A stretch of 64,000 nucleotides of DNA from Serratia nevei (GTDB lineage Bacteria; Pseudomonadota; Gammaproteobacteria; Enterobacterales; Enterobacteriaceae), in contig NZ_CP149940.1 in assembly GCF_037948395.1 (NCBI RefSeq), forward strand, positions 5,281,070-5,345,069, read 5' to 3'. The notes beneath the pieces were generated by a model. The model was not told the origin of the DNA. It did no database searches and saw only the letters and a list, made by a program, of their open reading frames with translations. The translations under genes and the position numbers were made by a program. Below are positions 39,810-50,598 of this stretch, in pieces (the stretch's first letter is position 1; the number at the start of each line of letters is the position of its first letter).

Positions 39810-41183
39810 ATGTCGAACAGCGCAATGAGCGTGGTCATCCTCGCCGCGGGCAAGGGAACACGCATGTATTCCGATCTTCCCAAGGTCTTACATCCGTTGG
39901 CCGGCAAGCCGATGGTGCAACACGTCATTGATGCCGCGATGAAACTGGGCGCGCAACATGTCCACCTGGTATACGGCCACGGCGGCGATCTGTTGAAGAG
40001 TACGTTGACTGACGGCGCGCTGAACTGGGTGCTGCAGGCCGAGCAACTGGGTACCGGCCATGCGATGCAGCAGGCCGCGCCGCACTTTGCCGACGATGAA
40101 GACGTGCTGATGCTGTACGGTGACGTGCCGTTGATCTCCGTAGATACGCTGCAACGCCTGCTGGCGGCCAAGCCGCAGGGCGGTATCGGGCTGCTGACGG
40201 TCAAGCTGGACGATCCGAGCGGTTACGGCCGCATCGTGCGCGAGCAGGGCAACGTGGTGGGCATCGTCGAACACAAGGATGCCAGCGAGGCGCAGCGCCA
40301 GATTAACGAGATCAATACCGGCATCCTGGTGGCGAACGGGCGCGATCTGAAGCGCTGGCTGGGGATGTTGAATAACGACAACGCACAGGGTGAGTTCTAC
40401 ATCACCGATATCATTGCGTTGGCCCATGCCGACGGCAAGAAAATCGAAACCGTGCACCCGTTGCGCCTGAGTGAAGTGGAAGGCGTGAACAACCGCCTGC
40501 AGCTGGCGACCCTGGAGCGCGTCTTCCAGTCGGAACAGTCTGAAAAGCTGCTGTTAGCTGGCGTGATGTTGCTGGATCCGGCGCGTTTCGATCTGCGCGG
40601 GGAACTTGTTCACGGCCGCGACATCACTATTGATGCAAATGTGATTATTGAAGGTCACGTCAAGCTGGGCGACCGGGTGAAAATCGGCGCCGGCTGCGTG
40701 CTGAAAAACTGCGTAATCGGTGATGACTGCGAGATCAGCCCTTACAGCGTGCTGGAGGACAGCGTGCTGGAAGCCGACTGCACCGTGGGGCCGTTCGCCC
40801 GCCTGCGCCCAGGCGCGGAGCTGGCGGCAGGGGCTCACGTCGGCAACTTCGTGGAAATGAAAAAGGCGCGTCTGGGTAAAGGCTCCAAGGCCGGCCACCT
40901 CAGCTATCTGGGCGATGCCGAAATCGGCGATGACGTGAATATCGGCGCCGGCACCATCACCTGCAACTACGATGGCGCCAACAAGCACAAGACGGTGATC
41001 GGCGACGGCGTATTCGTCGGTTCCGATACACAGCTGGTGGCGCCGGTGTCGGTCGGCAAAGGCTCCACCATCGCCGCCGGCACCACGGTGACGCGCGATA
41101 TAGCCGAGAACGAACTGGTGCTGAGCCGCGTCAAGCAGGTGCACATTCAGGGCTGGCAACGTCCGGTGAAGAAGAAGTCATAG
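39810..41183 (+). CDS. glmU: bifunctional UDP-N-acetylglucosamine pyrophosphorylase / glucosamine-1-phosphate N-acetyltransferase
   Basis: GlmU makes UDP-GlcNAc for peptidoglycan and LPS. The N-terminal uridyltransferase domain has [20 protein letters not shown] and GTGHAMQQA. The C-terminal acetyltransferase domain is a left-handed beta helix of hexapeptide repeats (for example [15 protein letters not shown] and [13 protein letters not shown]). The start at 39810 ([14 protein letters not shown]) gives 457 aa, one more than E. coli; the frame opens at 39684 but the extra residues are not part of the family. The 231-bp region upstream separates it from atpC. glmS follows in the same transcription unit. 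Confidence 0.97.
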   Translation: MSNSAMSVVILAAGKGTRMYSDLPKVLHPLAGKPMVQHVIDAAMKLGAQHVHLVYGHGGDLLKSTLTDGALNWVLQAEQLGTGHAMQQAAPHFADDEDVLMLYGDVPLISVDTLQRLLAAKPQGGIGLLTVKLDDPSGYGRIVREQGNVVGIVEHKDASEAQRQINEINTGILVANGRDLKRWLGMLNNDNAQGEFYITDIIALAHADGKKIETVHPLRLSEVEGVNNRLQLATLERVFQSEQSEKLLLAGVMLLDPARFDLRGELVHGRDITIDANVIIEGHVKLGDRVKIGAGCVLKNCVIGDDCEISPYSVLEDSVLEADCTVGPFARLRPGAELAAGAHVGNFVEMKKARLGKGSKAGHLSYLGDAEIGDDVNIGAGTITCNYDGANKHKTVIGDGVFVGSDTQLVAPVSVGKGSTIAAGTTVTRDIAENELVLSRVKQVHIQGWQRPVKKKS

Positions 41184-41194
41184 TGTGTTTTGCG

Positions 41195-41258
41195 TTGGGC
41201 TCCGTTCACGAGCCCAATACAAAACATAATAACCCCCACCATCTACAGGCTCGGGGGG
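41195..41258 (+). promoter_or_regulatory. glmU-glmS intercistronic hairpins
   Basis: Two hairpins lie in the 152-nt glmS leader: TTGGGCTC / GAGCCCAA (41195-41217, no T-run) and CCCCC / GGGGG (41233-41257) with a 15-nt loop. In E. coli the glmS leader is folded and is opened by the sRNA GlmZ, while RNase E cuts at the glmU stop. The second hairpin is a candidate for the GlmZ target here, but pairing was not tested. Confidence 0.5.
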
Positions 41259-41335
41259 CGCACGGTAAAAACCGGCAAAAATCAGGTCAAGGCATCGAAA
41301 GCGCCCATGAAGGGCGTTCATTAGGAATATAACTG

Positions 41336-43165
41336 ATGTGTGGAATTGTAGGCGCAGTAGCGCAACGTGATATCGCAGAAATCCTGTTGGAAGGTTTACG
41401 TCGTCTTGAGTACCGCGGTTATGACTCCGCCGGTCTGGCAGTGGTCGACGAAAAAGGCAACGTCAGCCGCCTGCGCCGCGTAGGCAAGGTGCAAAAACTG
41501 GCCGAAGCGGCGGAGCAGACCGATCTGCACGGCGGTACCGGCATCGCTCACACCCGTTGGGCAACGCACGGTGAACCGACCGAGGCGAACGCGCACCCGC
41601 ATGTTTCCGACTACATTACCGTGGTGCATAACGGCATCATCGAAAACCACGAACCGCTGCGCGAACTGCTGATCGAACGCGGTTATCGCTTCAGCTCCGA
41701 AACCGACACCGAAGTGATTGCGCACCTGGTGCACTGGGAACAACTGCAGGGCGGTACGCTGCTGGAAGTGGTTCAGCGCGTGATCCCACAGCTGCGCGGC
41801 GCCTACGGCACCGTGGTGATGGACAGCCGCGATCCGAGCGTATTGGTCGCGGCGCGCTCCGGCAGCCCGCTGGTTATCGGCCGCGGCGTCGGGGAAAACT
41901 TCATTGCTTCCGATCAGCTGGCGCTGCTGCCGGTCACCCGCCGCTTCATCTTCCTGGAAGAAGGCGACGTGGTGGAAGTGACTCGCCGCACCGTCAACAT
42001 CTTCGACAAGCAGGGCAACGCCATTGAGCGCCCTGAGATCGAATCCCAGGTGCAGTATGACGCCGGCGACAAGGGCGCTTACCGTCACTACATGCAAAAA
42101 GAGATCTACGAACAGCCGCTGGCGCTGAAAAACACCCTGGAAGGGCGTTTCAGCCATGGCCAAATCAACCTGAGCGAGCTGGGCCCGCGCGCCGATGAGC
42201 TGTTGGCCAAGGTGCAGCACGTGCAGATCATCGCCTGTGGCACTTCTTACCACTCCGGGATGGTGGCGCGTTACTGGTTCGAAGCGCTGGCCGGCGTGCC
42301 GTGCGACGTCGAGATCGCCTCCGAGTTCCGTTACCGCAAATCGGCGGTGCGCCCGGGCAGCCTGATCATCACCCTGTCGCAGTCCGGCGAAACCGCCGAC
42401 ACCCTGGCGGCGCTGCGCCTGTCCAAAGAGCTGGGTTATCTCGGTTCGCTGGCCGTTTGTAACGTTGCGGGCTCTTCGCTGGTGCGCGAATCCGATCTGG
42501 CATTGATGACCAAGGCCGGCACGGAAATCGGCGTAGCCTCGACCAAGGCCTTCACCACGCAGCTCACCGTGCTGTTGATGCTGGTGGCGCGCCTGGGCCG
42601 CTTGAAAGGCATGGCGGAAAGCGTGGAGCAGGAGATCGTGCACGGCCTGCAGGCGCTGCCGGCGCGCATCGAGCAGATGCTGTCGATGGATAAAGAGATC
42701 GAAGCGCTGGCGGAAGGCTTCTCCGACAAGCACCATGCGTTGTTCCTCGGCCGCGGCGATCAGTATCCGATCGCCATGGAAGGGGCGCTGAAGCTGAAAG
42801 AGATCTCCTATATTCATGCCGAAGCTTATGCGGCGGGCGAGCTGAAACACGGCCCGCTGGCGCTGATCGACGCCGATATGCCGGTGATTGTGGTGGCGCC
42901 GAACAACGAACTGCTGGAAAAGCTGAAGTCCAACATTGAAGAAGTGCGCGCGCGCGGCGGCCAGCTGTACGTGTTCGCCGATCAGGACGCCGGCTTCGTC
43001 AGCAGCGAAGGCATGACCATCATTCCTCTGCCGCACGTCGAGGAAATCGTGGCGCCGATCTTCTACACCGTGCCGTTGCAGCTGCTGTCTTACCACGTGG
43101 CGCTGATCAAAGGCACCGACGTTGACCAGCCGCGCAATCTGGCGAAGTCTGTCACCGTAGAGTAA
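41336..43165 (+). CDS. glmS: glutamine--fructose-6-phosphate aminotransferase (isomerizing)
   Basis: GlmS makes glucosamine-6-phosphate, the first committed step of amino-sugar synthesis. The 609-aa length equals E. coli. The N-terminal glutaminase domain has Cys2 (MCGIVGAV) as nucleophile after Met removal. Two SIS domains follow ([15 protein letters not shown] and [19 protein letters not shown]). The C-terminus [11 protein letters not shown] is the conserved active-site tail. Confidence 0.98.
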   Translation: MCGIVGAVAQRDIAEILLEGLRRLEYRGYDSAGLAVVDEKGNVSRLRRVGKVQKLAEAAEQTDLHGGTGIAHTRWATHGEPTEANAHPHVSDYITVVHNGIIENHEPLRELLIERGYRFSSETDTEVIAHLVHWEQLQGGTLLEVVQRVIPQLRGAYGTVVMDSRDPSVLVAARSGSPLVIGRGVGENFIASDQLALLPVTRRFIFLEEGDVVEVTRRTVNIFDKQGNAIERPEIESQVQYDAGDKGAYRHYMQKEIYEQPLALKNTLEGRFSHGQINLSELGPRADELLAKVQHVQIIACGTSYHSGMVARYWFEALAGVPCDVEIASEFRYRKSAVRPGSLIITLSQSGETADTLAALRLSKELGYLGSLAVCNVAGSSLVRESDLALMTKAGTEIGVASTKAFTTQLTVLLMLVARLGRLKGMAESVEQEIVHGLQALPARIEQMLSMDKEIEALAEGFSDKHHALFLGRGDQYPIAMEGALKLKEISYIHAEAYAAGELKHGPLALIDADMPVIVVAPNNELLEKLKSNIEEVRARGGQLYVFADQDAGFVSSEGMTIIPLPHVEEIVAPIFYTVPLQLLSYHVALIKGTDVDQPRNLAKSVTVE

Positions 43166-43184
43166 TCTGCCGCAGGTAAACTGC

Positions 43185-43212
43185 AAAAGCCGGCCTTAGC
43201 GCCGGCTTTTTT
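43185..43212 (+). terminator. glmUS terminator
   Basis: The stem AAAAGCCGGC / GCCGGCTTTT with a 6-nt loop runs into six T residues, 20 bp after the glmS stop. Confidence 0.92.
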
Positions 43213-43373
43213 CATGAGTAACGCGAAAGATGACAGCGGCGCCGATTCAGGGATAAACGTTGTCATATTCAAGCGGATAGGACGTGGCCAAACGGTTTTT
43301 TTATTGCTTGGCAATTGCGCTGTTTTTGATTTAACAAGTTGATTTTTATATAAATCACCACCCCTCAAATGCA

Positions 43374-43428
43374 CTGTAATATAACTGTCATATTGCGTAC
43401 ATTTTTCTGTCACCAAACTGTCCTATTT
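43374..43428 (+). promoter_or_regulatory. tandem Pho boxes of the pst promoter
   Basis: Five 11-bp units are in register: CTGTAATATAA, CTGTCATATTG, CGTACATTTTT, CTGTCACCAAA and CTGTCCTATTT. Three of the five match the PhoB half-site CTGTCAN5 at five or six of six core bases. PhoB-P bound here would replace a -35 element; a candidate -10 is AATACT near 43442. This makes pstSCAB-phoU phosphate-starvation induced. The rest of the 336-bp gap after glmS holds no gene. Confidence 0.88.
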
Positions 43429-43501
43429 TCCCTCCTGCAGCAATACTTACTCTGATTAAAACGACTCGAAGTCGATTTTAAATATCCCATTAGGAGGGAT
43501 T

Positions 43502-44542
43502 ATGAAACTGATGCGTACCACCGTCGCCAGTATTGTGGCAGCGACCTTCTCCCTGACCGCCGTGTCCGCGTTCGCTGCTGCCAGCCTGACCGGTGCAGGT
43601 GCGACATTCCCCGCTCCGGTTTACGCCAAGTGGGCAGATTCTTATCAGAAAGAAACCGGCAACAAAGTTAACTATCAGGGCATCGGCTCCTCTGGCGGCG
43701 TGAAGCAAATCGTGGCCAACACCGTTGACTTTGGCGCCTCCGACGCCCCGCTGTCTGACGACAAGCTGGCGGCCGACGGCCTGTTCCAGTTCCCGACCGT
43801 GATTGGCGGCGTGGTGCTGGCCGTGAATATCCCGGGCATTAAATCCGGCGAACTGACTCTGGACGGTAAAACCCTGGGCGATATCTACCTGGGCAACGTC
43901 AAAAAATGGAACGACCCGGCTATCACCAAGCTGAACCCAGGCGTGAAACTGCCTGACCAGAACATCGCCGTGGTGCGCCGCGCCGATGGTTCCGGCACCT
44001 CGTTCGTGTTCACCAGCTACCTGTCCAAGGCCAACGCGCAGTGGAAAGAAAAGATTGGCGCCGGTTCTACCGTTAACTGGCCGACCGGTCTGGGCGGCAA
44101 AGGCAACGACGGCATCGCCGCCTTCGTTCAGCGTCTGCCAGGCTCTATCGGCTACGTAGAATACGCTTACGCCAAGCAGAACAACCTGGCTTACACCAAG
44201 CTGGTTTCCGCCGACGGCAAACCGGTCAGCCCGACTGAAGAGAGCTTCAGCAACGCGGCCAAAGGCGTGGATTGGAGCAAGACCTTCGCTCAGGATCTGA
44301 CTGACCAGAAAGGCGACAACGTGTGGCCAATCACCTCCACCACCTTCATCCTGGTGCACAAAGAGCAGAAAAACCCTGCTCAGGGCGCCGAAGTGCTGAA
44401 GTTCTTCGACTGGGCTTACAAAACCGGCGGCAAACAGGCTAACGAGCTGGATTACGCCACCCTGCCGAAAGAAGTGGTTGAGCAGGTGCGCGCGGCCTGG
44501 AAAACCAACGTAAAAGACAGTTCAGGTAAAGCGCTGTACTAA
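43502..44542 (+). CDS. pstS: phosphate ABC transporter substrate-binding protein PstS
   Basis: PstS binds inorganic phosphate in the periplasm with high affinity. The 346-aa precursor has a signal peptide ending SAFA|A. The mature N-terminus [18 protein letters not shown], the anion-binding loop [13 protein letters not shown] and [14 protein letters not shown] are conserved. A GGAGG ribosome-binding site precedes the ATG. Confidence 0.98.
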   Translation: MKLMRTTVASIVAATFSLTAVSAFAAASLTGAGATFPAPVYAKWADSYQKETGNKVNYQGIGSSGGVKQIVANTVDFGASDAPLSDDKLAADGLFQFPTVIGGVVLAVNIPGIKSGELTLDGKTLGDIYLGNVKKWNDPAITKLNPGVKLPDQNIAVVRRADGSGTSFVFTSYLSKANAQWKEKIGAGSTVNWPTGLGGKGNDGIAAFVQRLPGSIGYVEYAYAKQNNLAYTKLVSADGKPVSPTEESFSNAAKGVDWSKTFAQDLTDQKGDNVWPITSTTFILVHKEQKNPAQGAEVLKFFDWAYKTGGKQANELDYATLPKEVVEQVRAAWKTNVKDSSGKALY

Positions 44543-44549
44543 CAACGCA

Positions 44550-44572
44550 GGGGCGCGGGCTCGCCGCGCCCC
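44550..44572 (+). promoter_or_regulatory. GC-rich hairpin between pstS and pstC
   Basis: The stem GGGGCGCGG / CCGCGCCCC with a 5-nt loop starts 7 bp after the pstS stop and has no T-run. It is likely an mRNA-stabilising or partial-attenuation structure that keeps pstS expression above pstCAB. Confidence 0.6.
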
Positions 44573-44633
44573 ACACAGTTCTTCAGGCTCCGATCCCGGT
44601 TGGGGCTGCCAGGGTTCAAACAGAGAGTAATCT

Positions 44634-45590
44634 ATGGCTGAGTACAAGCCGACCATCAAAGCACCGGGCAAAAACGGTGACATCATTTTCAGCGCGCTGG
44701 TGAGACTGGCTGCGCTGATTACCCTATTGTTGCTGGGCGGCATTATCGTTTCGCTGATCTTCGCCTCCTGGCCAAGCATGCAGAAATTCGGCTTCGCTTT
44801 CCTGTGGACCAAAGAGTGGGACGCGCCGGCGGAGCAGTTCGGCGCGCTGGTGCCGATCTACGGTACCGTGGTCACCTCGCTTATCGCGCTGATCATCGCC
44901 GTGCCGGTGAGCTTCGGCATCGCGTTGTTCCTGACCGAACTGGCGCCGAACTGGTTGAAGCGGCCGCTGGGCATCGCCATTGAGCTGCTGGCGGCCATCC
45001 CGAGCATCGTCTACGGCATGTGGGGCCTGTTCGTGTTCGCCCCGCTGTTCGCCGAATACTTCCAGACGCCGGTGGGCGAAGTGCTGTCGGGCATTCCGAT
45101 CGTCGGCGAGCTGTTCTCCGGCCCGGCCTTCGGCATCGGCATTCTGGCCGCCGGGGTGATCCTGGCGATCATGATCATTCCTTACATCGCCGCGGTCATG
45201 CGCGACGTGTTCGAACAGACGCCGGTGATGATGAAAGAGTCGGCCTACGGCATCGGTTGCACCACCTGGGAAGTCATCTGGCGCATCGTGCTGCCGTTCA
45301 CCAAAAACGGCGTCATCGGCGGCGTGATGTTGGGCCTGGGCCGCGCGCTGGGGGAAACCATGGCGGTGACCTTTATCATCGGTAACACCTACCAGCTCGA
45401 CAGCGCTTCGCTGTACATGCCGGGCAACAGTATCACCTCGGCGCTGGCCAACGAATTCGCCGAAGCCGAGTCCGGCGTGCACACCGCCGCGTTGATGGAG
45501 CTGGGCCTGATTCTGTTTGTTATCACCTTTATCGTGCTGGCGCTGTCGAAACTGATGATCATGCGTCTGGCCAAGAATGAGGGGCGTTAA
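44634..45590 (+). CDS. pstC: phosphate ABC transporter permease PstC
   Basis: PstC is one of two membrane subunits of the Pst importer. The 318-aa protein has six predicted helices and the binding-protein-dependent transport signature around [20 protein letters not shown]. It ends 1 bp before the pstA start. Confidence 0.97.
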   Translation: MAEYKPTIKAPGKNGDIIFSALVRLAALITLLLLGGIIVSLIFASWPSMQKFGFAFLWTKEWDAPAEQFGALVPIYGTVVTSLIALIIAVPVSFGIALFLTELAPNWLKRPLGIAIELLAAIPSIVYGMWGLFVFAPLFAEYFQTPVGEVLSGIPIVGELFSGPAFGIGILAAGVILAIMIIPYIAAVMRDVFEQTPVMMKESAYGIGCTTWEVIWRIVLPFTKNGVIGGVMLGLGRALGETMAVTFIIGNTYQLDSASLYMPGNSITSALANEFAEAESGVHTAALMELGLILFVITFIVLALSKLMIMRLAKNEGR

Positions 45591-45591
45591 C

Positions 45592-46482
45592 ATGGCGACG
45601 ATGGATATGCAAAACGCAGTCGTTCTGGCGGAAAGCCGCCGCAAAATGCAGGCCTGGCGCCGGCAGAAAAACCGCCTCGCGCTGTTCCTGTCGATGGCGA
45701 CCATGGCGTTCGGGCTGTTCTGGTTGATCTGGATCCTGATCGCCACCGTCACCAAAGGCTTCGACGGTATGTCGCTGGCGCTGTTCACCGAAATGACCCC
45801 GCCGCCGAATACCGCGGGCGGCGGCTTGGCCAACGCCATCGCCGGCAGCGGCCTGTTGATCCTGTGGGCGACCATCTTCGGTACGCCGCTGGGCATCATG
45901 GCCGGCATCTACCTGGCGGAATACGGCCGTAAATCCTGGCTGGCGGAAGTGATCCGCTTTATCAACGATATCCTGCTGTCCGCACCGTCGATCGTGGTGG
46001 GCCTGTTCGTTTACACCATCGTGGTGGCGAAGATGGAACACTTCTCCGGCTGGGCCGGCATCGTGGCGCTGGCGCTGCTGCAGGTGCCGATCGTCATTCG
46101 CACCACCGAAAACATGCTGAAGCTGGTACCGGATACGCTGCGCGAGGCCGCGTACGCCCTGGGTACGCCGAAATGGCGTATGATTTCTGCCATCACGCTG
46201 AAGGCGTCGGTGTCCGGCATCATCACCGGCGTGCTGCTGGCGATTGCGCGCATCGCGGGGGAAACCGCACCGCTGCTGTTCACCTCGCTGTCGAACCAGT
46301 TCTGGAGCACTGACCTGATGCAGCCGATCGCCAACCTGCCGGTGACCATCTTCAAATTCGCCATGAGCCCGTTCGCCGAATGGCAACAGCTGGCCTGGGC
46401 CGGGGTGCTGTTGATCACCCTGTGCGTACTGTTACTGAATATCCTGGCGCGCGTGATTTTCGCCAAGAAAAAGCATTCATAA
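45592..46482 (+). CDS. pstA: phosphate ABC transporter permease PstA
   Basis: PstA is the second membrane subunit. The ATG at 45592 ([20 protein letters not shown]) gives 296 aa, the E. coli length; the frame extends 5 codons upstream into pstC. The conserved loop [15 protein letters not shown] that contacts PstB is present. A GAGGGG ribosome-binding site overlaps the pstC end. Confidence 0.97.
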   Translation: MATMDMQNAVVLAESRRKMQAWRRQKNRLALFLSMATMAFGLFWLIWILIATVTKGFDGMSLALFTEMTPPPNTAGGGLANAIAGSGLLILWATIFGTPLGIMAGIYLAEYGRKSWLAEVIRFINDILLSAPSIVVGLFVYTIVVAKMEHFSGWAGIVALALLQVPIVIRTTENMLKLVPDTLREAAYALGTPKWRMISAITLKASVSGIITGVLLAIARIAGETAPLLFTSLSNQFWSTDLMQPIANLPVTIFKFAMSPFAEWQQLAWAGVLLITLCVLLLNILARVIFAKKKHS

Positions 46483-47307
<825 letters not shown>

Positions 47308-47318
47308 TAGGAAGCATC

Positions 47319-48053
47319 ATGGATAACCTGAATTTAAATAAACACATTTCCGGCCAGTTCAACGCAGAGCTTGAGCATATCCGCACCCAGGTGCTGACCA
47401 TGGGCGGGCTGGTGGAGCAGCAGCTGACCGACGCCATCACCGCGATGCACAATCAGGATGGCGAGCTGGCCAAGCGCGTGATCGAAGGCGACGCCAAGGT
47501 CAACATGATGGAAGTGGCGATCGACGAAGCCTGCGTGCGCATCATCGCCAAGCGCCAGCCAACCGCCAGCGATCTGCGCCTGGTGATGGCGATCATCAAA
47601 ACCATTTCCGAGCTGGAGCGCATCGGCGACGTGGCGGACAAAATTTGCCGCACCGCGCTGGAAAAGTTCTCGCACCAGCACCAGCCGCTGTTGGTCAGCC
47701 TGGAATCGCTGGGGCGCCACACCGTGCAGATGCTGCACGACGTGTTGGATGCCTTCGCGCGCATGGATCTGGACGAGGCGATCCGTATTTACCGCGAAGA
47801 TAAAAAGGTCGACCAGGAGTATGAAGGCATCGTGCGTCAGCTGATGACCTACATGATGGAAGACTCACGCACCATTCCCAGCGTGCTGACCGCGCTGTTC
47901 TGCGCCCGTTCTATCGAGCGCATCGGCGACCGCTGCCAGAACATCTGCGAATTTATCTTCTATTTCGTCAAAGGGCAGGACTTCCGTCATTTGGGCGGCG
48001 ACGCCCTGGAAAAGCTGCTCTCTCCGGACGGTAAAGACGAAAAAGCCGACTAA
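47319..48053 (+). CDS. phoU: phosphate signalling protein PhoU
   Basis: PhoU links the Pst transporter to the PhoR kinase and represses the Pho regulon when phosphate is plentiful. The 244-aa protein (E. coli 241) has two PhoU repeats of three helices each, with metal-binding E/D-rich motifs ([14 protein letters not shown] near residue 100 and [15 protein letters not shown] near 205). The start at 47319 matches E. coli [15 protein letters not shown]. It starts 11 bp after pstB. Confidence 0.97.
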   Translation: MDNLNLNKHISGQFNAELEHIRTQVLTMGGLVEQQLTDAITAMHNQDGELAKRVIEGDAKVNMMEVAIDEACVRIIAKRQPTASDLRLVMAIIKTISELERIGDVADKICRTALEKFSHQHQPLLVSLESLGRHTVQMLHDVLDAFARMDLDEAIRIYREDKKVDQEYEGIVRQLMTYMMEDSRTIPSVLTALFCARSIERIGDRCQNICEFIFYFVKGQDFRHLGGDALEKLLSPDGKDEKAD

Positions 48054-48075
48054 CCCTTTCCGGGTAATATCCTTC

Positions 48076-48099
48076 AAAGGCGCGGTTTCCCGCGCCTTT
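48076..48099 (+). terminator. pst-phoU terminator
   Basis: The 10-bp stem AAAGGCGCGG / CCGCGCCTTT with loop TTTC ends in a short T stretch, 23 bp after phoU. Confidence 0.75.
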
Positions 48100-48221
48100 A
48101 TTCCATCTTAAGCGCGTAAAGATAAAAAGGTTATAAACATAGCTTTTTATATTATTTCCTGACCTATGTGGCGCTTGCTAGCTTATCCGCCAGCAGGACA
48201 TCAACCACTTAGGAGCTTTCT

Positions 48222-49061
48222 ATGAAACATCGCGCTTTGGCCTTAACGTTGTTAGCCAGTCTGACCGGCCTCGCCGCCGGCGCCGCGCACGCGGACAAAC
48301 TTGACGATATCAAGCAAGCCGGCGTGGTGCGTATCGCGGTGTTCGACAGCAACCCGCCGTTCGGCTACATCGACCCGCAGAGCAAGAAGCTGGTGGGCTA
48401 CGATGTGGACGTCGCCGATGCGATCGGCAAAGCGCTGGGGGTAAAAGTGGAACTGCGCGCCACCAACCCGGCCAACCGCATTCCGCTGCTGGTGTCGAAG
48501 AAGGTTGACCTGATCGCCGCCAACTTCACCATTACCGACGAGCGCGCCAAGGAAGTGAACTTCAGCGTGCCGTACTTCGCCACCGGCCAGAAATTCATCG
48601 CCCGCAAAGGCGTGCTGAAAACCCCGGAAGACATCAAGAAGCTGCGCATCGGCGCGGATAAGGGCACGGTGCAGGAAATCACCCTGCGCGAGCGTTTCCC
48701 GACGGCGAAAGTGATCTCTTACGATGACACTCCGCTGGCGTTCGTGGCGCTGCGTAACGGCAACGTGCAGGCGATCACTCAGGACGACGCCAAGCTGGTC
48801 GGCCTGCTTGGCAACCTGCCGGCGGCGCAGAAGGCGGAGTTTGAAATTTCGCCGTTCAGCCTGACCAAAGAGTACCAGGGCGTCGGCATTCCCAAGGGCG
48901 AAGATCGCCTGACCGCCGCGGTGAACGAGACGTTGATCAAGCTGGAAAAAGACGGCGAAGCGGTTAAGATTTACGATCGCTGGTTCGGGCCGGAAACCCA
49001 ATCCGCCCAACCGCGCGGTGATTTCAAAATCGCGCCTTTGGATCAGCAACCGAAAGCCTGA
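48222..49061 (+). CDS. polar amino-acid ABC transporter substrate-binding protein
   Basis: The 279-aa precursor has a signal peptide ending GAAHA|DK and a family-3 solute-binding domain (DDIKQAGVVRIAVFDSNPPF; VGYDVDVADAIGKAL; DLIAANFTITDERAKEVNFS), typical of glutamate, aspartate, glutamine or arginine uptake systems. The exact ligand cannot be told. It lies where E. coli has the bgl operon, between phoU and yieH, and starts an operon with two permease genes. AGGAG precedes the ATG. Confidence 0.9.
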   Translation: MKHRALALTLLASLTGLAAGAAHADKLDDIKQAGVVRIAVFDSNPPFGYIDPQSKKLVGYDVDVADAIGKALGVKVELRATNPANRIPLLVSKKVDLIAANFTITDERAKEVNFSVPYFATGQKFIARKGVLKTPEDIKKLRIGADKGTVQEITLRERFPTAKVISYDDTPLAFVALRNGNVQAITQDDAKLVGLLGNLPAAQKAEFEISPFSLTKEYQGVGIPKGEDRLTAAVNETLIKLEKDGEAVKIYDRWFGPETQSAQPRGDFKIAPLDQQPKA

Positions 49062-49090
49062 TTTAACCGCTCGCGGTGAGATCGGCACGG

Positions 49091-49114
49091 AGGGGCGCAG
49101 CTTGCTGCGCCCCT
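49091..49114 (+). promoter_or_regulatory. GC-rich hairpin after the binding-protein gene
   Basis: The perfect 10-bp stem AGGGGCGCAG / CTGCGCCCCT with loop CTTG has no T-run. Its place and form parallel the pstS-pstC hairpin, so it probably raises binding-protein mRNA relative to the permeases. Confidence 0.6.
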
Positions 49115-49142
49115 GATGCATTCTGCAAGACAAGGATTGAAC

Positions 49143-49856
49143 ATGAACCTGGACTGGCTGCTGGCGCCGCAATACCTGAGCTGGCTGTGGCACGGCTTTC
49201 TGCTGACGCTGTGGCTTTCCGCCTGCGCGGGCCTGGCGGCCACGCTGCTGGGCTTTGTGCTGGCGGCGATGCGCGACAGCAGCCTGCGGCCGTTGCGCTG
49301 GCTGGCGATGGGGTACAGCTCGCTGTTTCGCAATACGCCGCTGCTGGTGCAGCTGTTCTTCTGGTATTTCGCCGCCGGGCAGATCCTGCCGTCCGCCGCC
49401 ATGCAGTGGCTGAACAGCTCGCATCAGGTCGGCCCGCTTGAGTGGCCGTCGTTCGAGTTTCTCGCCGGTTTCTTCGGCCTGACGCTCTACTCTACCGCCT
49501 TTATCGCCGAAGAGATCCGTTCCGGTATTCGCGGCGTCGCCGGCGGGCAGAAATATGCCGCCCAGGCGCTGGGGCTGACCGGCTGGCAGGCGATGCGCTA
49601 CGTGGTGCTGCCGCAGGCGCTGAAAATCGCGCTGCCGCCGCTGCTCGGGCAATACATGAACGTGATCAAGAACTCGTCGCTGACCATGGCTATCGGCGTT
49701 GCCGAACTCTCTTACGCCTCGCGTCAGGTCGAAACCGAAACGTTGCGCACCTTCCAGGCGTTCGGCGTGGCGACGGTGCTGTATATCGCCATCATCGCGC
49801 TGCTGGAAGGCTGGGGCATGTGGCGCCAACAGCGTAAACCGCTGGGAGGGCATTGA
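49143..49856 (+). CDS. amino-acid ABC transporter permease, first subunit
   Basis: This 237-aa HisM/GlnP-type permease has about five helices. The EAA-type loop AAQALGLTGWQAMRYVVLPQALK, cited in parts AAQALGLTGWQ and VVLPQALK, docks the ATPase. AAGGA lies 6 nt before the ATG at 49143; an upstream ATG at 49116 lacks support. It is followed by the second permease after 1 bp. Confidence 0.92.
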   Translation: MNLDWLLAPQYLSWLWHGFLLTLWLSACAGLAATLLGFVLAAMRDSSLRPLRWLAMGYSSLFRNTPLLVQLFFWYFAAGQILPSAAMQWLNSSHQVGPLEWPSFEFLAGFFGLTLYSTAFIAEEIRSGIRGVAGGQKYAAQALGLTGWQAMRYVVLPQALKIALPPLLGQYMNVIKNSSLTMAIGVAELSYASRQVETETLRTFQAFGVATVLYIAIIALLEGWGMWRQQRKPLGGH

Positions 49857-49857
49857 G

Positions 49858-50598
49858 ATGGATTTCAGCGTAATTCACGATAACCTGGGCTACCTGCTGT
49901 GGGGCACCTGGCCGGACGGACCGCTGGGCGGCGCGGCGCTGACGTTGGCGATCAGCCTGATGGCCGGCGTGGCTTCGGCGGTGCTTGGTACCTTACTCGG
50001 CGTGGCGCTGGCGATGTCGCGCGGCGTCGCTGCCGGATTGCTGGCGGCGGTGCTGGGCTTTTTCCGCGCCATTCCGGTCATCATGCTGATCTTCTGGACC
50101 TATTTCCTGCTGCCGATGGTGTTTGGCGTCGAGATCCCGGAAATCACTACCGTGGTGTGCGCGCTGGCGCTGATCGCTTCGGCCTATTTGGCCCATGCGG
50201 TGAAGGCCGGCATCGCCGCGATCGGCCCCGGCCAGTGGCAGGCCGGGCTTTCTCTGGGGCTGACCCGTTGGCAGACGCTGCGCATGATCGTGCTGCCGCA
50301 GGCGCTGCGCATGATGGTGCCGTCGTTCATTAACCAGTGGATCTCCCTGATCAAAGACACCTCGCTGGCTTATATCGTCGGCGTTGGCGAACTGACCTTT
50401 CTGGCGACCCAGGTCAACAACCGCAGCATGGTCTACCCGATGGAAGTGTTCCTGTTCGTGGCGCTGGTCTATTTCGTGTTCTGCCTGGCGCTCGATCTGC
50501 TGGCCAACGCGATTAACCGCCGCTTCGGCGCGCAAACCCGCGCGCTGAAACGGTCCTGGCGCTGGTGGCGCAACAAGCCGCCGTTGCCGGCCAGTTAA
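49858..50598 (+). CDS. amino-acid ABC transporter permease, second subunit
   Basis: This 246-aa permease of the same family is the likely heterodimer partner of the first. It has TVVCALALIASAYLAHAVKAG and the EAA loop AGLSLGLTRWQTLRMIVLPQAL (GLSLGLTRWQ, IVLPQALR). The ATG at 49858 has a GGGAGGG ribosome-binding site overlapping the previous gene. No ATP-binding gene follows: the next gene is yieH on the other strand, with which it overlaps by 4 bp. The ATPase must be encoded elsewhere or shared. Confidence 0.92.
   Translation: MDFSVIHDNLGYLLWGTWPDGPLGGAALTLAISLMAGVASAVLGTLLGVALAMSRGVAAGLLAAVLGFFRAIPVIMLIFWTYFLLPMVFGVEIPEITTVVCALALIASAYLAHAVKAGIAAIGPGQWQAGLSLGLTRWQTLRMIVLPQALRMMVPSFINQWISLIKDTSLAYIVGVGELTFLATQVNNRSMVYPMEVFLFVALVYFVFCLALDLLANAINRRFGAQTRALKRSWRWWRNKPPLPAS

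Noticed and set aside
41184..41335. glmS ribozyme
   Set aside because: glmS ribozymes occur in Gram-positive bacteria. This leader has simple hairpins and no ribozyme core, and enterobacteria use GlmY/GlmZ.
41396..43186. 596-aa open frame antisense to glmS
   Set aside because: The sense frame is GlmS with all catalytic residues. The antisense frame is a codon-bias shadow.
48252..49853. 533-aa open frame antisense to the amino-acid ABC operon
   Set aside because: The sense genes have signal peptide, permease loops and ribosome-binding sites; the antisense frame has none of these.
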